Assembly (NCBI GenBank): GCA_016705695.1
Contig: JADJLA010000004.1
Location: forward strand, 124,001-188,000
From: Sphingobacteriaceae bacterium
Lineage (GTDB): Bacteria > Bacteroidota > Bacteroidia > B-17B0 > Aurantibacillaceae
Length of the DNA: 64,000 nucleotides
Reading direction: 5' to 3'
Part shown: in pieces, positions 37,027 through 45,313 of the stretch
Position numbering within the stretch: position 1 is the stretch's first letter
How the letters are laid out: each line of letters begins with the position of its first letter
Made by a program: the position numbers and the translations under genes
Notes under the pieces: generated by a model
The model's input: only the letters and a program-made list of their open reading frames with translations
What the model was told of the DNA's origin: nothing
Databases searched by the model: none

Positions 37027-37956
37027 TTACCGATATATTCCAATAAACATTTCCTCCCCACTTTTTTTACTAGCGCGATACATTCCGTCGGAATTAAATG
37101 GTAATTCAATATTTCCTTTAGCATCAAGTGCAATTAAACCACCTTCGCCGCCAATTTTTACAAGCTTGTCCATTACAACAATATTGCAAGCTTCTTTTAG
37201 TGATAAACCTTTGTATTCCATTAAGCATGAAATATCATAGGCCACAACTGCTTTCATAAAAAATTCACCGTGTCCAGTACAGCTAATAGCGCATGTTTTA
37301 TTATTTGCGTAAGTACCTGCTCCAATAATAGGACTATCGCCTACTCTTCCAAATTTTTTATTGGTCATGCCACCGGTGCTTGTACCAGCGGCAATATCGC
37401 CATGTACATCTAAAGCAACGGCACCAACGGTTCCAAATTTCTTTTCCTTATCATCGTTATGATCCATCACTATTTTGTTTTCCTTTTTGGCAGCTTCTAA
37501 TTGATCGTAACGCATTTGAACAAAAAAGTAAGCATCATCGGCAAACTCTGCATTGATCTTTTTTGCAAACTCAATAGCGCCTGCGCCGGTTAATAGAACG
37601 TGGTCAGATTTATCCATTACACCGCGCGCTAAACTAATTGGATTTTTAATATGCATTACTCCGGCAACTGCTCCTGCAGCAAGGTCCTTTCCATTCATTA
37701 ATGAGGCGTCCATTTCGTTCTTACCATCGTTAGTAAATACCGCGCCGCATCCTGCATTAAATAATGGATCATTTTCCAAACTCCTGATCGCCATTTCAAC
37801 AGCATCTAAAGCTCTTCCGTCTTTTTTCAAAACAGTTTCGCCGGCATTAATAGCATCTTGTAATGATTTTTTATAAGCCAGTTCTTTTTCGGGGGTCATT
37901 GTGCTTTTTAAAATGGTTCCAGCTCCACCGTGTATTGCTATTGCGTATTTAGACAT
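37027..37956 (-). CDS. iaaA: Isoaspartyl peptidase / plant-type L-asparaginase
   Basis: A 309-residue N-terminal nucleophile (Ntn) hydrolase that autocleaves before Thr176 in KFGTVGAVALD. The substrate-binding segments TSTGGMTNKKFGRVGDSPIIG and CTGHGE are present (the first cited only in part: GGMTNKKFGRVGDSP). I chose the ATG giving MSKYAIAIHGGAG, where the family starts; the frame is open 21 codons further upstream but that part is unlike the family. In cyanophycin metabolism these enzymes split beta-Asp-Arg, the product of cyanophycinase, to Asp and Arg. Its position beside cphA and cphB supports that role here. No signal peptide, so it is cytoplasmic. Confidence 0.92.
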   Translation of the reverse strand: MSKYAIAIHGGAGTILKSTMTPEKELAYKKSLQDAINAGETVLKKDGRALDAVEMAIRSLENDPLFNAGCGAVFTNDGKNEMDASLMNGKDLAAGAVAGVMHIKNPISLARGVMDKSDHVLLTGAGAIEFAKKINAEFADDAYFFVQMRYDQLEAAKKENKIVMDHNDDKEKKFGTVGAVALDVHGDIAAGTSTGGMTNKKFGRVGDSPIIGAGTYANNKTCAISCTGHGEFFMKAVVAYDISCLMEYKGLSLKEACNIVVMDKLVKIGGEGGLIALDAKGNIELPFNSDGMYRASKKSGEEMFIGIYR

Positions 37957-38120
37957 GTTTGCTAATTTAATTACCCAACTAAGATACCAGTTTTTATGAA
38001 GCAAATTGAAGAAAAACACCTCACTAGCACATATTCATCTTTCACTAAATAGAAGCTTGGGATTATCATTCTTTAACACTTATAAATTCTTATTTAGAGG
38101 TCAAAATCTTAATATTGTAT

Positions 38121-38693
38121 ATGCTAAACAGAATCTATATCAGAAGGATCGTATTTATTTCTTTTCTTCATTTTTTATTGAGCATTACCTTTGCGTTTGC
38201 TCAAAAAACAGGAACAACTGCAAAACCAACTAAAACCGTAGCGAAAGAGACGGAAGCCCTCGAATGGCATACCGATCTATTTAAGGTTTACGATATTTCA
38301 AAAAAGACCAAGAAACCTATTTTTGCATTCTTTACAGGAAGCGATTGGTGTGGCTGGTGTAAAAAATTGCAAGCCGATGTGTTTGCAAAACCTGAGTTCA
38401 TCTCTTGGGCTAGTAAAAACGTAGTTCTTTTAGAATTGGACTACCCTCGCTTTAAACAATTATCGCCAGAATTAACTCAACAAAATCAAAATCTTCAGCA
38501 AACATTTCAAATTGCAGGATATCCTACCATTTGGATGTTCAATTTGGATAAACCTGATACCAGCAGCAAATTTAATATTGATGCAATTGGTTCTTTAGGA
38601 TATCCTCAAGGTGCCGAACAAGGCAAAGAGCAGGTAAAATTCCTTGATGATGCGAATCGTTTGATGGATGCTAAGAAGAACGGGACAAAATAG
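38121..38693 (+). CDS. Exported thioredoxin-family protein
   Basis: About 190 residues from the ATG at 38121 (MLNRIYIRRIVFISF); a TTG two codons earlier is the alternative. A signal sequence ends near FAFAQ. The thioredoxin fold begins with KKPIFAFFTGSDWCGWCKKL, whose CGWC is the redox site, and continues to the cis-Pro segment IAGYPTIWMF. The form is like thiol:disulfide interchange proteins of the DsbD-gamma/thioredoxin_7 type acting in the periplasm. It ends 5 nt before the stop of the convergent TonB receptor. The partner is unknown. Confidence 0.85.
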   Translation: MLNRIYIRRIVFISFLHFLLSITFAFAQKTGTTAKPTKTVAKETEALEWHTDLFKVYDISKKTKKPIFAFFTGSDWCGWCKKLQADVFAKPEFISWASKNVVLLELDYPRFKQLSPELTQQNQNLQQTFQIAGYPTIWMFNLDKPDTSSKFNIDAIGSLGYPQGAEQGKEQVKFLDDANRLMDAKKNGTK

Positions 38694-38698
38694 TTGTC

Positions 38699-41152
38699 CT
38701 AAAAATCAACCTTCACATACAACAACGGCAAAAACCCTAATTGGTAATTCCTTATCAATGGATCTTTTGTTAGATTAGCTGGATCTGGCGCGTAACTCAA
38801 AGCCAATATGTTTTTAGACGATAAGATATTTAAAATGTCTAAAGCTATCTCGGTTGAAACTTTTTTGCCATTTATTTTATAAGATAATCTCAAGTCTAAA
38901 CGATTGTATGGTGCAAATTGTTTTGTGTTCACCGAATCACTCACCGGAATTACGTCCATTACCGCGTTACTTGCCGGTATATTTACAGGAGAATAACGTC
39001 GTCCGCCACCATAGGTAAATTTGCTTCCAATGCTAATGCTATTCTTTTTTGATTTACCTAAATCAAATTCAAGTCCCGTTAATAAATTCATCATGTAATT
39101 ACCATTGAAATCGGTATTGTGCACTTTATTGTCGCTTCCTGTGTATTTACTTTCAAATAAACTTGCACTGTATAATAAGAACCAATGCTTATGGAATAAT
39201 TTTTCTAAAGTAAATTCAAGCCCGTAATTATAACCCGTGCCATTGTTAACCATAGTGTACTGAGGGAAGAAACGCGTAAATGTTGCTCCTCTATTCAATA
39301 ACGATGTACTATTAGGCATTACGTAAACCGGAATATTCCATAAATACTGGTAATACAATTCGGTTTTAATTCGCAAATATTTTGAAGGGAAAATATCATA
39401 TCCTAAAACCACATGTTGACTTTTTGAAAAATCAAGATCTTTATTTGTAGGAACACGATCACTGTTAGCTATCAAAACACCATTATTTACTATACTATCA
39501 GGTCGTGCATAATAAATATACGTTGGTTGCATTTGGCTATGTAAACCATAGGCTAAACTTATAGACTGATTGTTCCTTATATCGTATTTAATGCTCGCAC
39601 GTGGTTCAATGGCGTATTTGTTATTGAGTGTAAGTAGTTGGGTAAACAAACCTGCATTGAACGTTAATTTATCGCTGAATTTATGTACGTATGTAATGTA
39701 AGGCTGTATCAAACAAAAACTGGTTTCAACTTCCTCTCTGAGTTTAAAATTCTTATTCTCGATCTTAGTTGGAATGGTATCATACAACGAATTGATCTTG
39801 ATCTTATCGTAAAAATTAATACCGATCACATTAGCCAAAAATCCTGTTTTAAAACTATTTCTCGAATTGATCTTATGCTTAACGAACCACGATAACGTTG
39901 TTTTATACTCATTGAAATTATAATCTAAAATATTTGGTATAGTATCTTTTGGTTTAAAATTTGGGTAACGCAAAACCTGATAATGCTTAGAGTTAACGCT
40001 TTGTCCCGATTGTGCAATGGTTGTACGCATTAGTGTTTTTGAATTGAATGAATACACATGACTCAAAATTCCAACGCCCATATTGGTGCGAAAATATTGA
40101 TCGCGATTAAGATCTCCGTATAATTCACGAGGGCGAACCGTATCTTTACTTAAAATAATATCAATGGTACTTAATCCGCCAATGCCACTAAAGGTAAATA
40201 TCCCAGCCTTTTTTGTAGGGAAATTTAAACGAACACCTATATCTTGATAACCCGGCACAGCACTTGTTCCTAAATTAAAATTTACCGCCGAAAATAATTT
40301 GAGTGTAGAATAACGATACGTAATTAAATAGCTAGCTCCCGATTTTTTACTAAGAGGTCCTTCTAAAGCTAATTCGGTTCCTAAAAAACCAAATTGAAAT
40401 GTGCGCTCATGTTTTTCGTTATTTCCATTACGCATTTTAAGATCGAACACAGCTCCCAATGCATTTCCATAATTGGCGGGAAAAGCGCCTGTGTAAAAAT
40501 CGCTATTGGCTAAATATTTATTATTGATCAAGCTTTGCGGACCGCCGGCCGAACCTGCCACTGCAAAGTGATTTGGATTAGGAATATCAACTTCTTCTAA
40601 ACGCCATAATAAACCGGCAGGACTATTTCCTCGCACCACAATATCATTTCGTGCATCGTTATTTCCTTGAACGCCTGCAAAATTTTGTGCGGCACGAGCG
40701 GGATCCTGACGCGAACCCGGGTAACGCTCCGTTTCTTCTAAGTTAAATGACTTTACGTTTATAGATTGCATTGTTAGCACATCCTCGTTATTCGCATCCG
40801 CCTTTACTTCTACTTCAGCAAGATCCTGGGCGCTTTCGTCCATTTCAATTTCTAAATAAAACTCTTTACCTGAAGTAATGATCTGATCAGATAGCACACG
40901 AGGTTTATATCCCATCATAGTAAAAATGATGGTTTGCCTCCCAATAGGAACGCCTGTTATTTTATAATTTCCATTCCCATCCGAACTGGCACCCAATTGA
41001 TTAGTAGCATCACCTTTTATCTTTACTACAACACCGGGTAATCCAATGCCCGTGGCTTTGTCGGTAATTTTACCTTTAACTGTTTGAGTGATCTGAGCGA
41101 AAGCGCTGCCAATAAACAGCGTAAAAAAATAAATGAGTATTAGTCTTTTCAT
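38699..41152 (-). CDS. TonB-dependent receptor with N-terminal carboxypeptidase-regulatory domain
   Basis: An 817-residue outer-membrane protein. The signal peptide ends at AFAQ. Residues ~22-105 form a carboxypeptidase-regulatory-like beta-sandwich (VKGKITDKATGIGLPGVVVK, GRQTIIFTMMGYKP). The plug follows (NNDARNDIVVRGNSPAGLLW, GGPQSLINNKYLANSDFYTG), then the 22-stranded barrel to the C-terminal LPLLYVKVDF. No SusD-like lipoprotein is adjacent, so it is not a glycan SusCD pair. The substrate is unknown. A TATTTTTA box lies 8 nt before the ATG. The neighbours (thioredoxin, SpoIIE phosphatase) give no clear substrate clue. Confidence 0.92.
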   Translation of the reverse strand: MKRLILIYFFTLFIGSAFAQITQTVKGKITDKATGIGLPGVVVKIKGDATNQLGASSDGNGNYKITGVPIGRQTIIFTMMGYKPRVLSDQIITSGKEFYLEIEMDESAQDLAEVEVKADANNEDVLTMQSINVKSFNLEETERYPGSRQDPARAAQNFAGVQGNNDARNDIVVRGNSPAGLLWRLEEVDIPNPNHFAVAGSAGGPQSLINNKYLANSDFYTGAFPANYGNALGAVFDLKMRNGNNEKHERTFQFGFLGTELALEGPLSKKSGASYLITYRYSTLKLFSAVNFNLGTSAVPGYQDIGVRLNFPTKKAGIFTFSGIGGLSTIDIILSKDTVRPRELYGDLNRDQYFRTNMGVGILSHVYSFNSKTLMRTTIAQSGQSVNSKHYQVLRYPNFKPKDTIPNILDYNFNEYKTTLSWFVKHKINSRNSFKTGFLANVIGINFYDKIKINSLYDTIPTKIENKNFKLREEVETSFCLIQPYITYVHKFSDKLTFNAGLFTQLLTLNNKYAIEPRASIKYDIRNNQSISLAYGLHSQMQPTYIYYARPDSIVNNGVLIANSDRVPTNKDLDFSKSQHVVLGYDIFPSKYLRIKTELYYQYLWNIPVYVMPNSTSLLNRGATFTRFFPQYTMVNNGTGYNYGLEFTLEKLFHKHWFLLYSASLFESKYTGSDNKVHNTDFNGNYMMNLLTGLEFDLGKSKKNSISIGSKFTYGGGRRYSPVNIPASNAVMDVIPVSDSVNTKQFAPYNRLDLRLSYKINGKKVSTEIALDILNILSSKNILALSYAPDPANLTKDPLIRNYQLGFLPLLYVKVDF

Positions 41153-41160
41153 ATTGCGTA

Positions 41161-41168
41161 TAAAAATA
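41161..41168 (-). promoter_or_regulatory. -7 box of the TonB receptor gene
   Basis: The minus strand reads TATTTTTA, 8 nt, ATG. Confidence 0.35.
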
Positions 41169-41234
41169 GCATTTTTTTACTTTTATTCTAAAAAAGTATA
41201 AGGTCTATTATTAACCGCTAAAATGACCGAAAAT

Positions 41235-43166
41235 TTAGATGCGAAATCCGAGAACAAGAATATCATCTACCTGCTCGTAGCCACCTTGCCACTCCATTAA
41301 TGTATCGTGAAGTAGTTTTTTCATTTGATCCATAGAAAGGTCTTGATTCTCAACTAAGAGCTTTTCCATTGTTTTATGCTTAAACTTCTTATTGCTAGGA
41401 CCTCCAAACTGATCACCGTAGCCATCTGTGTACATTAGTACAAGATCATTCTTCTGGAGTTGAATGGTATTTAATGTGAAATCCTGTTTTTCTCCTGAAT
41501 AAACACCAATAGGAAATTTATCGGGCCTTACAACAATGCTTTCATTATTACGAATGATCCATATCGAATTATTAGCGGCCGAAACTTGCATTTCGCTCCC
41601 GTTCAATTTCACTAACGAAGCGTCCATTCCATCCTTATTGGCATTCAATCCAAAACTGTTAATGATGCGCTCACGCAATTCATTCAAAACAAGATCAGGC
41701 CTGGTAAGTTCCTTTTGATTTACAATTTCTTTTAAAAAACCAATGCCCATTAAACTCATAAAAGCACCCGGAACACCATGCCCTGTACAATCGGCACACA
41801 TGATCAAAAATTCTTTACCTACTTTTTGCGCCCAATAAAAATCACCACTCACAATATCCTTTGGTAAATATAAAATAAAGTGATCCTTTAGGTTTTCTTT
41901 AAAAACGTCTTCACTGGTAATAAGCCCTTGTTGAATATTCTTGGCATAGTTTATACTATCTGTGATCTCTTTATTCTTCTCGCCAATGATCTTATTCTTT
42001 AATCCTAATTGTAAAGCGTTGCGTTTGCTTTGCTTATAACTCCTAAAAATAAATACGCCCGCAATTAATGCCATTAATAAAGCAATGGTTGAAAGAATAA
42101 TAAGGATGTTTTTACGCGAATTAAGTGCTTCGGCTGTTTTAAGCGACTCCTCCTTTAGTTTAAGGTCAGCATCTTTTTTATCACTTTCATATTTAGATTG
42201 AAGCTCCAGAAATTGTGAGGATATCTCTTCCTTTCCTACAGAATCCCTTACATCTTTATCTCTTTTGTAATAATACAAAGCCTTGGCAATATCTTTCTTT
42301 CCATCGTAGGCTTCGGCAAGCATTTGAATGCAGTGTGATAAAAATTCACTTTTTTTGAACTTATAGGCTGCTTCCATCCCTTTTTTACCCACGGTAATGG
42401 AACTGTCGTATAATTTCATTTTATTATAAATAATTCCTAAATTATTATAAGCCGAAGCTAGAGTGTTGTCTTTGATCTTTATTTTGAGTACCAACGATTT
42501 TTTTAAATAGGTCAAAGCTGTGTTATATTCCTTCATGTTCTTGTAAACAAGTCCAATGTTATTATAACTCTGCGCCAATAGTCGGTCATCTCCCTTTGTA
42601 ATCTCTCTTATTCTTAAAGCCTTTAATTGATAATCCAAAGCGGAATCAAGGATCATCTCATTTTTGTAGATGTTACCAAGAATAACATAATTATCTGCCA
42701 ACACTGCAGAATCTTTAAGAAGAATAGCGTAATACCGAGAAATGTGAAGGCTTATTTTTGATGCTTGAATGCGTTCGGTGATCTTATTCAAATAACCCAA
42801 TTTGAGACGAATTATCATTATTCCGTAATTGTTCTTGCATTTATCGGCAATGTCTAGTGCAAGCAAAAGGCTTTGCATCGCTTTTTCTCGTTTTTCCTTA
42901 CCAATATAATACAATGCTACTTTGTAATGCGCAAAAAGGCGCGAATAGCAATCGGCGCTATTTGTATAACTTACAATACAATTCAAAAGCGAATCGCTAA
43001 GTTGTTCAGAGTTTGATTTAGTGCTTGCGGCCTTGTAATGCAATTCAATTCGAGCACTATCATTTTTGGCTTTTTGTAACTTGATTTTTAATGAATCAAG
43101 GCTTAAGCTAAAGCTGTTTAAGGAGACTAAACAAAATAGTATATGTAATAATCCCCTCTTTGTCAT
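41235..43166 (-). CDS. TPR-containing SpoIIE-type serine phosphatase (third paralogue)
   Basis: A 643-residue protein with the same design as the two at the window start. A signal peptide (GLLHILFCLVSLNSFSLS) precedes TPR repeats to ~330, with clear units such as AQSYNNIGLVYKNMKEYNTA and ASAYNNLGIIYNKMKLYDSS. A membrane helix (ILIILSTIALLMALIAGVFI) and a coiled coil with DSINYAKNIQQGL follow. The SpoIIE domain has SGDFYW, CADCTGHGVPGAFMS, DGMDASLVKL, YTDGYGDQFGG and QVDDILVLGF. It is well diverged from the tandem pair at DNA level. It lies 2 nt downstream of the DUF1599 gene and probably shares its transcript. Its signalling partner is unknown. Confidence 0.92.
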   Translation of the reverse strand: MTKRGLLHILFCLVSLNSFSLSLDSLKIKLQKAKNDSARIELHYKAASTKSNSEQLSDSLLNCIVSYTNSADCYSRLFAHYKVALYYIGKEKREKAMQSLLLALDIADKCKNNYGIMIIRLKLGYLNKITERIQASKISLHISRYYAILLKDSAVLADNYVILGNIYKNEMILDSALDYQLKALRIREITKGDDRLLAQSYNNIGLVYKNMKEYNTALTYLKKSLVLKIKIKDNTLASAYNNLGIIYNKMKLYDSSITVGKKGMEAAYKFKKSEFLSHCIQMLAEAYDGKKDIAKALYYYKRDKDVRDSVGKEEISSQFLELQSKYESDKKDADLKLKEESLKTAEALNSRKNILIILSTIALLMALIAGVFIFRSYKQSKRNALQLGLKNKIIGEKNKEITDSINYAKNIQQGLITSEDVFKENLKDHFILYLPKDIVSGDFYWAQKVGKEFLIMCADCTGHGVPGAFMSLMGIGFLKEIVNQKELTRPDLVLNELRERIINSFGLNANKDGMDASLVKLNGSEMQVSAANNSIWIIRNNESIVVRPDKFPIGVYSGEKQDFTLNTIQLQKNDLVLMYTDGYGDQFGGPSNKKFKHKTMEKLLVENQDLSMDQMKKLLHDTLMEWQGGYEQVDDILVLGFRI

Positions 43167-43168
43167 TC

Positions 43169-43702
43169 TTATTGGAGCTTAATTAGAGCAAACACACTAT
43201 AGTTAAGCATGTCCATATAGTTTGCATCTACACCTTCGCTGATAATGGTTTGGCCTTTATTATCCTCAATCTGCTTAACTCTGAATATCTTCATCAAAAT
43301 AAGATCGGTTAAGCTGCTTAAACGCATATCACGCCATGCCTCACCGTAATCATGGTTTTTATCTTCCATCAGTTTTTTGGTCTTGGTAGCGTATTTATTG
43401 AACAAGCCCTCAACTTCATCGTATGGGAGTTCCAAACGAGAATCGTTCTCTAATTCCAATTGGATCAATGAAATAATGCAATAATTGATAATACCAATAT
43501 ATTCCCCTCTAATATCATCCACTACCTTTTGAGTTCCCTTTTCTTCAATGCTTTTAATACGCTGAGCCTTAATGAATATCTGATCGGTAAGTGAAGTAGG
43601 CCTTAAGTTACGCCATGCAGTTCCATAGTCTTTCATCTTCTTTAAAAAGATATCTTTGCATAGCTTTATGGCCGCGTCGTATTGAGTTGAAGTAGTTTGC
43701 AT
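43169..43702 (-). CDS. DUF1599 family protein
   Basis: A 177-residue cytoplasmic protein with two related halves. The first has IFLKKMKDYGTAWRNLRPTS and the second KLMEDKNHDYGEAWRDMRLS, each followed by SLTDxIxxKxxRxKxIE. This is the double DUF1599 (nucleotide-modification-associated) arrangement found next to folP in many Bacteroidota. The biochemical role is not established. The gene is divergent from folP, with only 21 bp between the two start codons. TAATTTTA 7 nt before its ATG is the likely promoter box. The SpoIIE gene follows after 2 nt. Confidence 0.9.
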   Translation of the reverse strand: MQTTSTQYDAAIKLCKDIFLKKMKDYGTAWRNLRPTSLTDQIFIKAQRIKSIEEKGTQKVVDDIRGEYIGIINYCIISLIQLELENDSRLELPYDEVEGLFNKYATKTKKLMEDKNHDYGEAWRDMRLSSLTDLILMKIFRVKQIEDNKGQTIISEGVDANYMDMLNYSVFALIKLQ

Positions 43703-43709
43703 AAAGCCC

Positions 43710-43717
43710 TAAAATTA
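43710..43717. promoter_or_regulatory. Shared, near-symmetric -7 box between DUF1599 and folP
   Basis: Minus strand: TAATTTTA, then 7 nt, then the DUF1599 ATG. Plus strand: the same bases read TAAAATTA (one mismatch to TAnnTTTR), 6 nt before the folP ATG. There is no room for separate boxes between the two genes. Confidence 0.4.
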
Positions 43718-43723
43718 GCAATA

Positions 43724-44551
43724 ATGGTGTATCAAGCCAACCAAAAAACATTAAATTTTGAACAGCCTTTGATCATGGCCATTGTAAACTTAACGCCCGA
43801 TAGTTTTTACGACGGCGGAAAGTACGATTCGGTAAAGGATGTATTGGCCGACGTAAGCCAAAAGATCAAGGCGGGTGCTCATATAATTGATATTGGCGCT
43901 GCGAGTTCAAGACCGGGCGCTAAAGAAATAAGCGAACTGGAAGAATGGGAACGTTTAGAAAAACCATTGGAAGCTATTAGAAAGGAATTTCCAAATATCA
44001 TCATCTCAGTGGATACTTATAGAAGTTCGATCGCAAAAAAAAGTGCAGATCTTGGAGCGGATATGATCAATGATATTGCCGCAGGAGATAAAGATCCAAA
44101 AATGTTTGAAACCATGGCTGCGCTTGATATTCCTTATGTATTGATGCACATGAAGGGTGATCCGGAGCATATGCAAAAAGATCCTGTTTATAGTGATGTT
44201 GTTGCCGAAGTTAAAAATGAACTAAAAGCTAAAATTCAGAAATTAGAGTCATTAGGCATTAAAAAATTGATCATCGACCCCGGTTTTGGATTTGGAAAGA
44301 ATACCGAACATAATTTTAAACTGCTAAAACATTTGCCGGAATTAAGTTCGCTTACCTACCCTATTCTTGTTGGAGTTTCACGAAAAAGTATGGTAAATAA
44401 AGTGATAAACACCAGTCCTGTTACGGCTTTGAACGGAACCACCGTTTTGCATACCATTGCCCTGTTAAATGGTGCTAAAATGCTACGCGTTCATGATGTA
44501 AGTGAAGCAAAACAAGCCATTGAATTGGTTCAGTATTACAAAAATGTTTAA
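43724..44551 (+). CDS. folP: Dihydropteroate synthase
   Basis: Condenses 6-hydroxymethyl-dihydropterin diphosphate with p-aminobenzoate in folate synthesis; 275 residues. The signature loops are MAIVNLTPDSFYDGGKY, IIDIGAASSRPGA, SVDTYRSSIAKKSADLGADM (cited to 20 residues), VLMHMKGDPEHMQ and IIDPGFGFGKN, ending with GVSRKSMVN and LRVHDVSEAKQA. An ATG 27 nt upstream (43697) overlaps the divergent DUF1599 start codon. I prefer the second ATG, giving MVYQANQKTLNFEQPLIM, because homologues start near there. A 20-bp interrupted hairpin follows the stop codon. Confidence 0.95.
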   Translation: MVYQANQKTLNFEQPLIMAIVNLTPDSFYDGGKYDSVKDVLADVSQKIKAGAHIIDIGAASSRPGAKEISELEEWERLEKPLEAIRKEFPNIIISVDTYRSSIAKKSADLGADMINDIAAGDKDPKMFETMAALDIPYVLMHMKGDPEHMQKDPVYSDVVAEVKNELKAKIQKLESLGIKKLIIDPGFGFGKNTEHNFKLLKHLPELSSLTYPILVGVSRKSMVNKVINTSPVTALNGTTVLHTIALLNGAKMLRVHDVSEAKQAIELVQYYKNV

Positions 44552-44615
44552 TTTTATCCTGAAGCAGACAGTTATGTTCTCAAATACATTTACCAAACTG
44601 TCGCTACAGGATAAA
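44552..44615 (+). terminator. Long interrupted hairpin between folP and the DUF4159 gene
   Basis: TTTTATCCTG-AAGC-GACAGTT (44552-44573) pairs with AACTGTC-GCT-CAGGATAAAA (44596-44615) with small bulges and a 22-nt loop. It ends 5 nt before the GTG of the next gene. It could terminate folP transcripts or control translation of the following gene. No clear T-tract follows. Confidence 0.5.
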
Positions 44616-44620
44616 ACTTC

Positions 44621-45310
44621 GTGAGTAACAAACTAAAATATCTCTTATTTATTTTACCTCTGTTTATTTGTTTACAGAGCTCTTTTATTGAAAAACCAGC
44701 CTACGCGTTTCAAGTAGCTGTTTTAAAATACAATGGTGGCGGCGATTGGTACGCTAATTTGGAAACATCGCTACCAAACCTTATTAAGTTTTGTAATAAA
44801 GAACTAAAAACAAATATCAATCCCGAGCAAGGGGTTGTGGAAGCAGGAAGTCCGGAAATATACAATTACCCTTTTGTGCATATGACAGGACATGGGAATG
44901 TGATATTTAATATGCAGGAAACTGATAATCTGCGAAAATATTTGATCTCGGGTGGTTTTTTGCACGTAAGTGATAATTACGGTATGGATCAATTTATTCG
45001 CTTACAACTCAAAAAAGTTTTTCCTGAATTAGATCTTGTTGAATTACCTTTTAGTCATCCTATCTATCACCAAAAATTTGAATTTGCTAATGGTTTACCA
45101 AAAGTACACGAGCACGATAATAAAGCTCCAAAGGGTTTAGGATTAATTTATAACGGACGCTTAGTTTGCTTTTATGATTTTGAATGTGATCTTGGTGATG
45201 GCTGGGAAAACCCCGAGATCCATAATGATAGCGAAGAAGCCAGATCTAAAGCTTTAAAAATGGGCGCCAATATAATTTCATACGCCTTTACCACTTATGA
45301 AAAAAAGTAA
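44621..45310 (+). CDS. Exported DUF4159 domain protein
   Basis: A 229-residue protein with a GTG start giving a signal sequence (KLKYLLFILPLFICLQSSFI). The mature part is a DUF4159 domain: FQVAVLKYNGGGDWYANLET, YPFVHMTGHGNVIFN, LISGGFLHVSDNYGMDQFI and ELPFSHPIYHQKFEFANGLP. The fold is related to class I glutamine-amidotransferase-like domains, and in gliding or secretion loci it accompanies MoxR/VWA-type complexes. No such partners are present here. It is followed 3 nt later by the DUF5686 gene, so the two are probably one operon. GTG is the only suitable start between the folP hairpin and the signal peptide. Confidence 0.85.
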   Translation: MSNKLKYLLFILPLFICLQSSFIEKPAYAFQVAVLKYNGGGDWYANLETSLPNLIKFCNKELKTNINPEQGVVEAGSPEIYNYPFVHMTGHGNVIFNMQETDNLRKYLISGGFLHVSDNYGMDQFIRLQLKKVFPELDLVELPFSHPIYHQKFEFANGLPKVHEHDNKAPKGLGLIYNGRLVCFYDFECDLGDGWENPEIHNDSEEARSKALKMGANIISYAFTTYEKK

Positions 45311-45313
45311 ATA

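Noticed and set aside
38699..41152. SusC of a polysaccharide-utilisation locus
   Set aside because: No SusD-like lipoprotein or glycoside hydrolase is next to it. It is annotated only as a TonB receptor.
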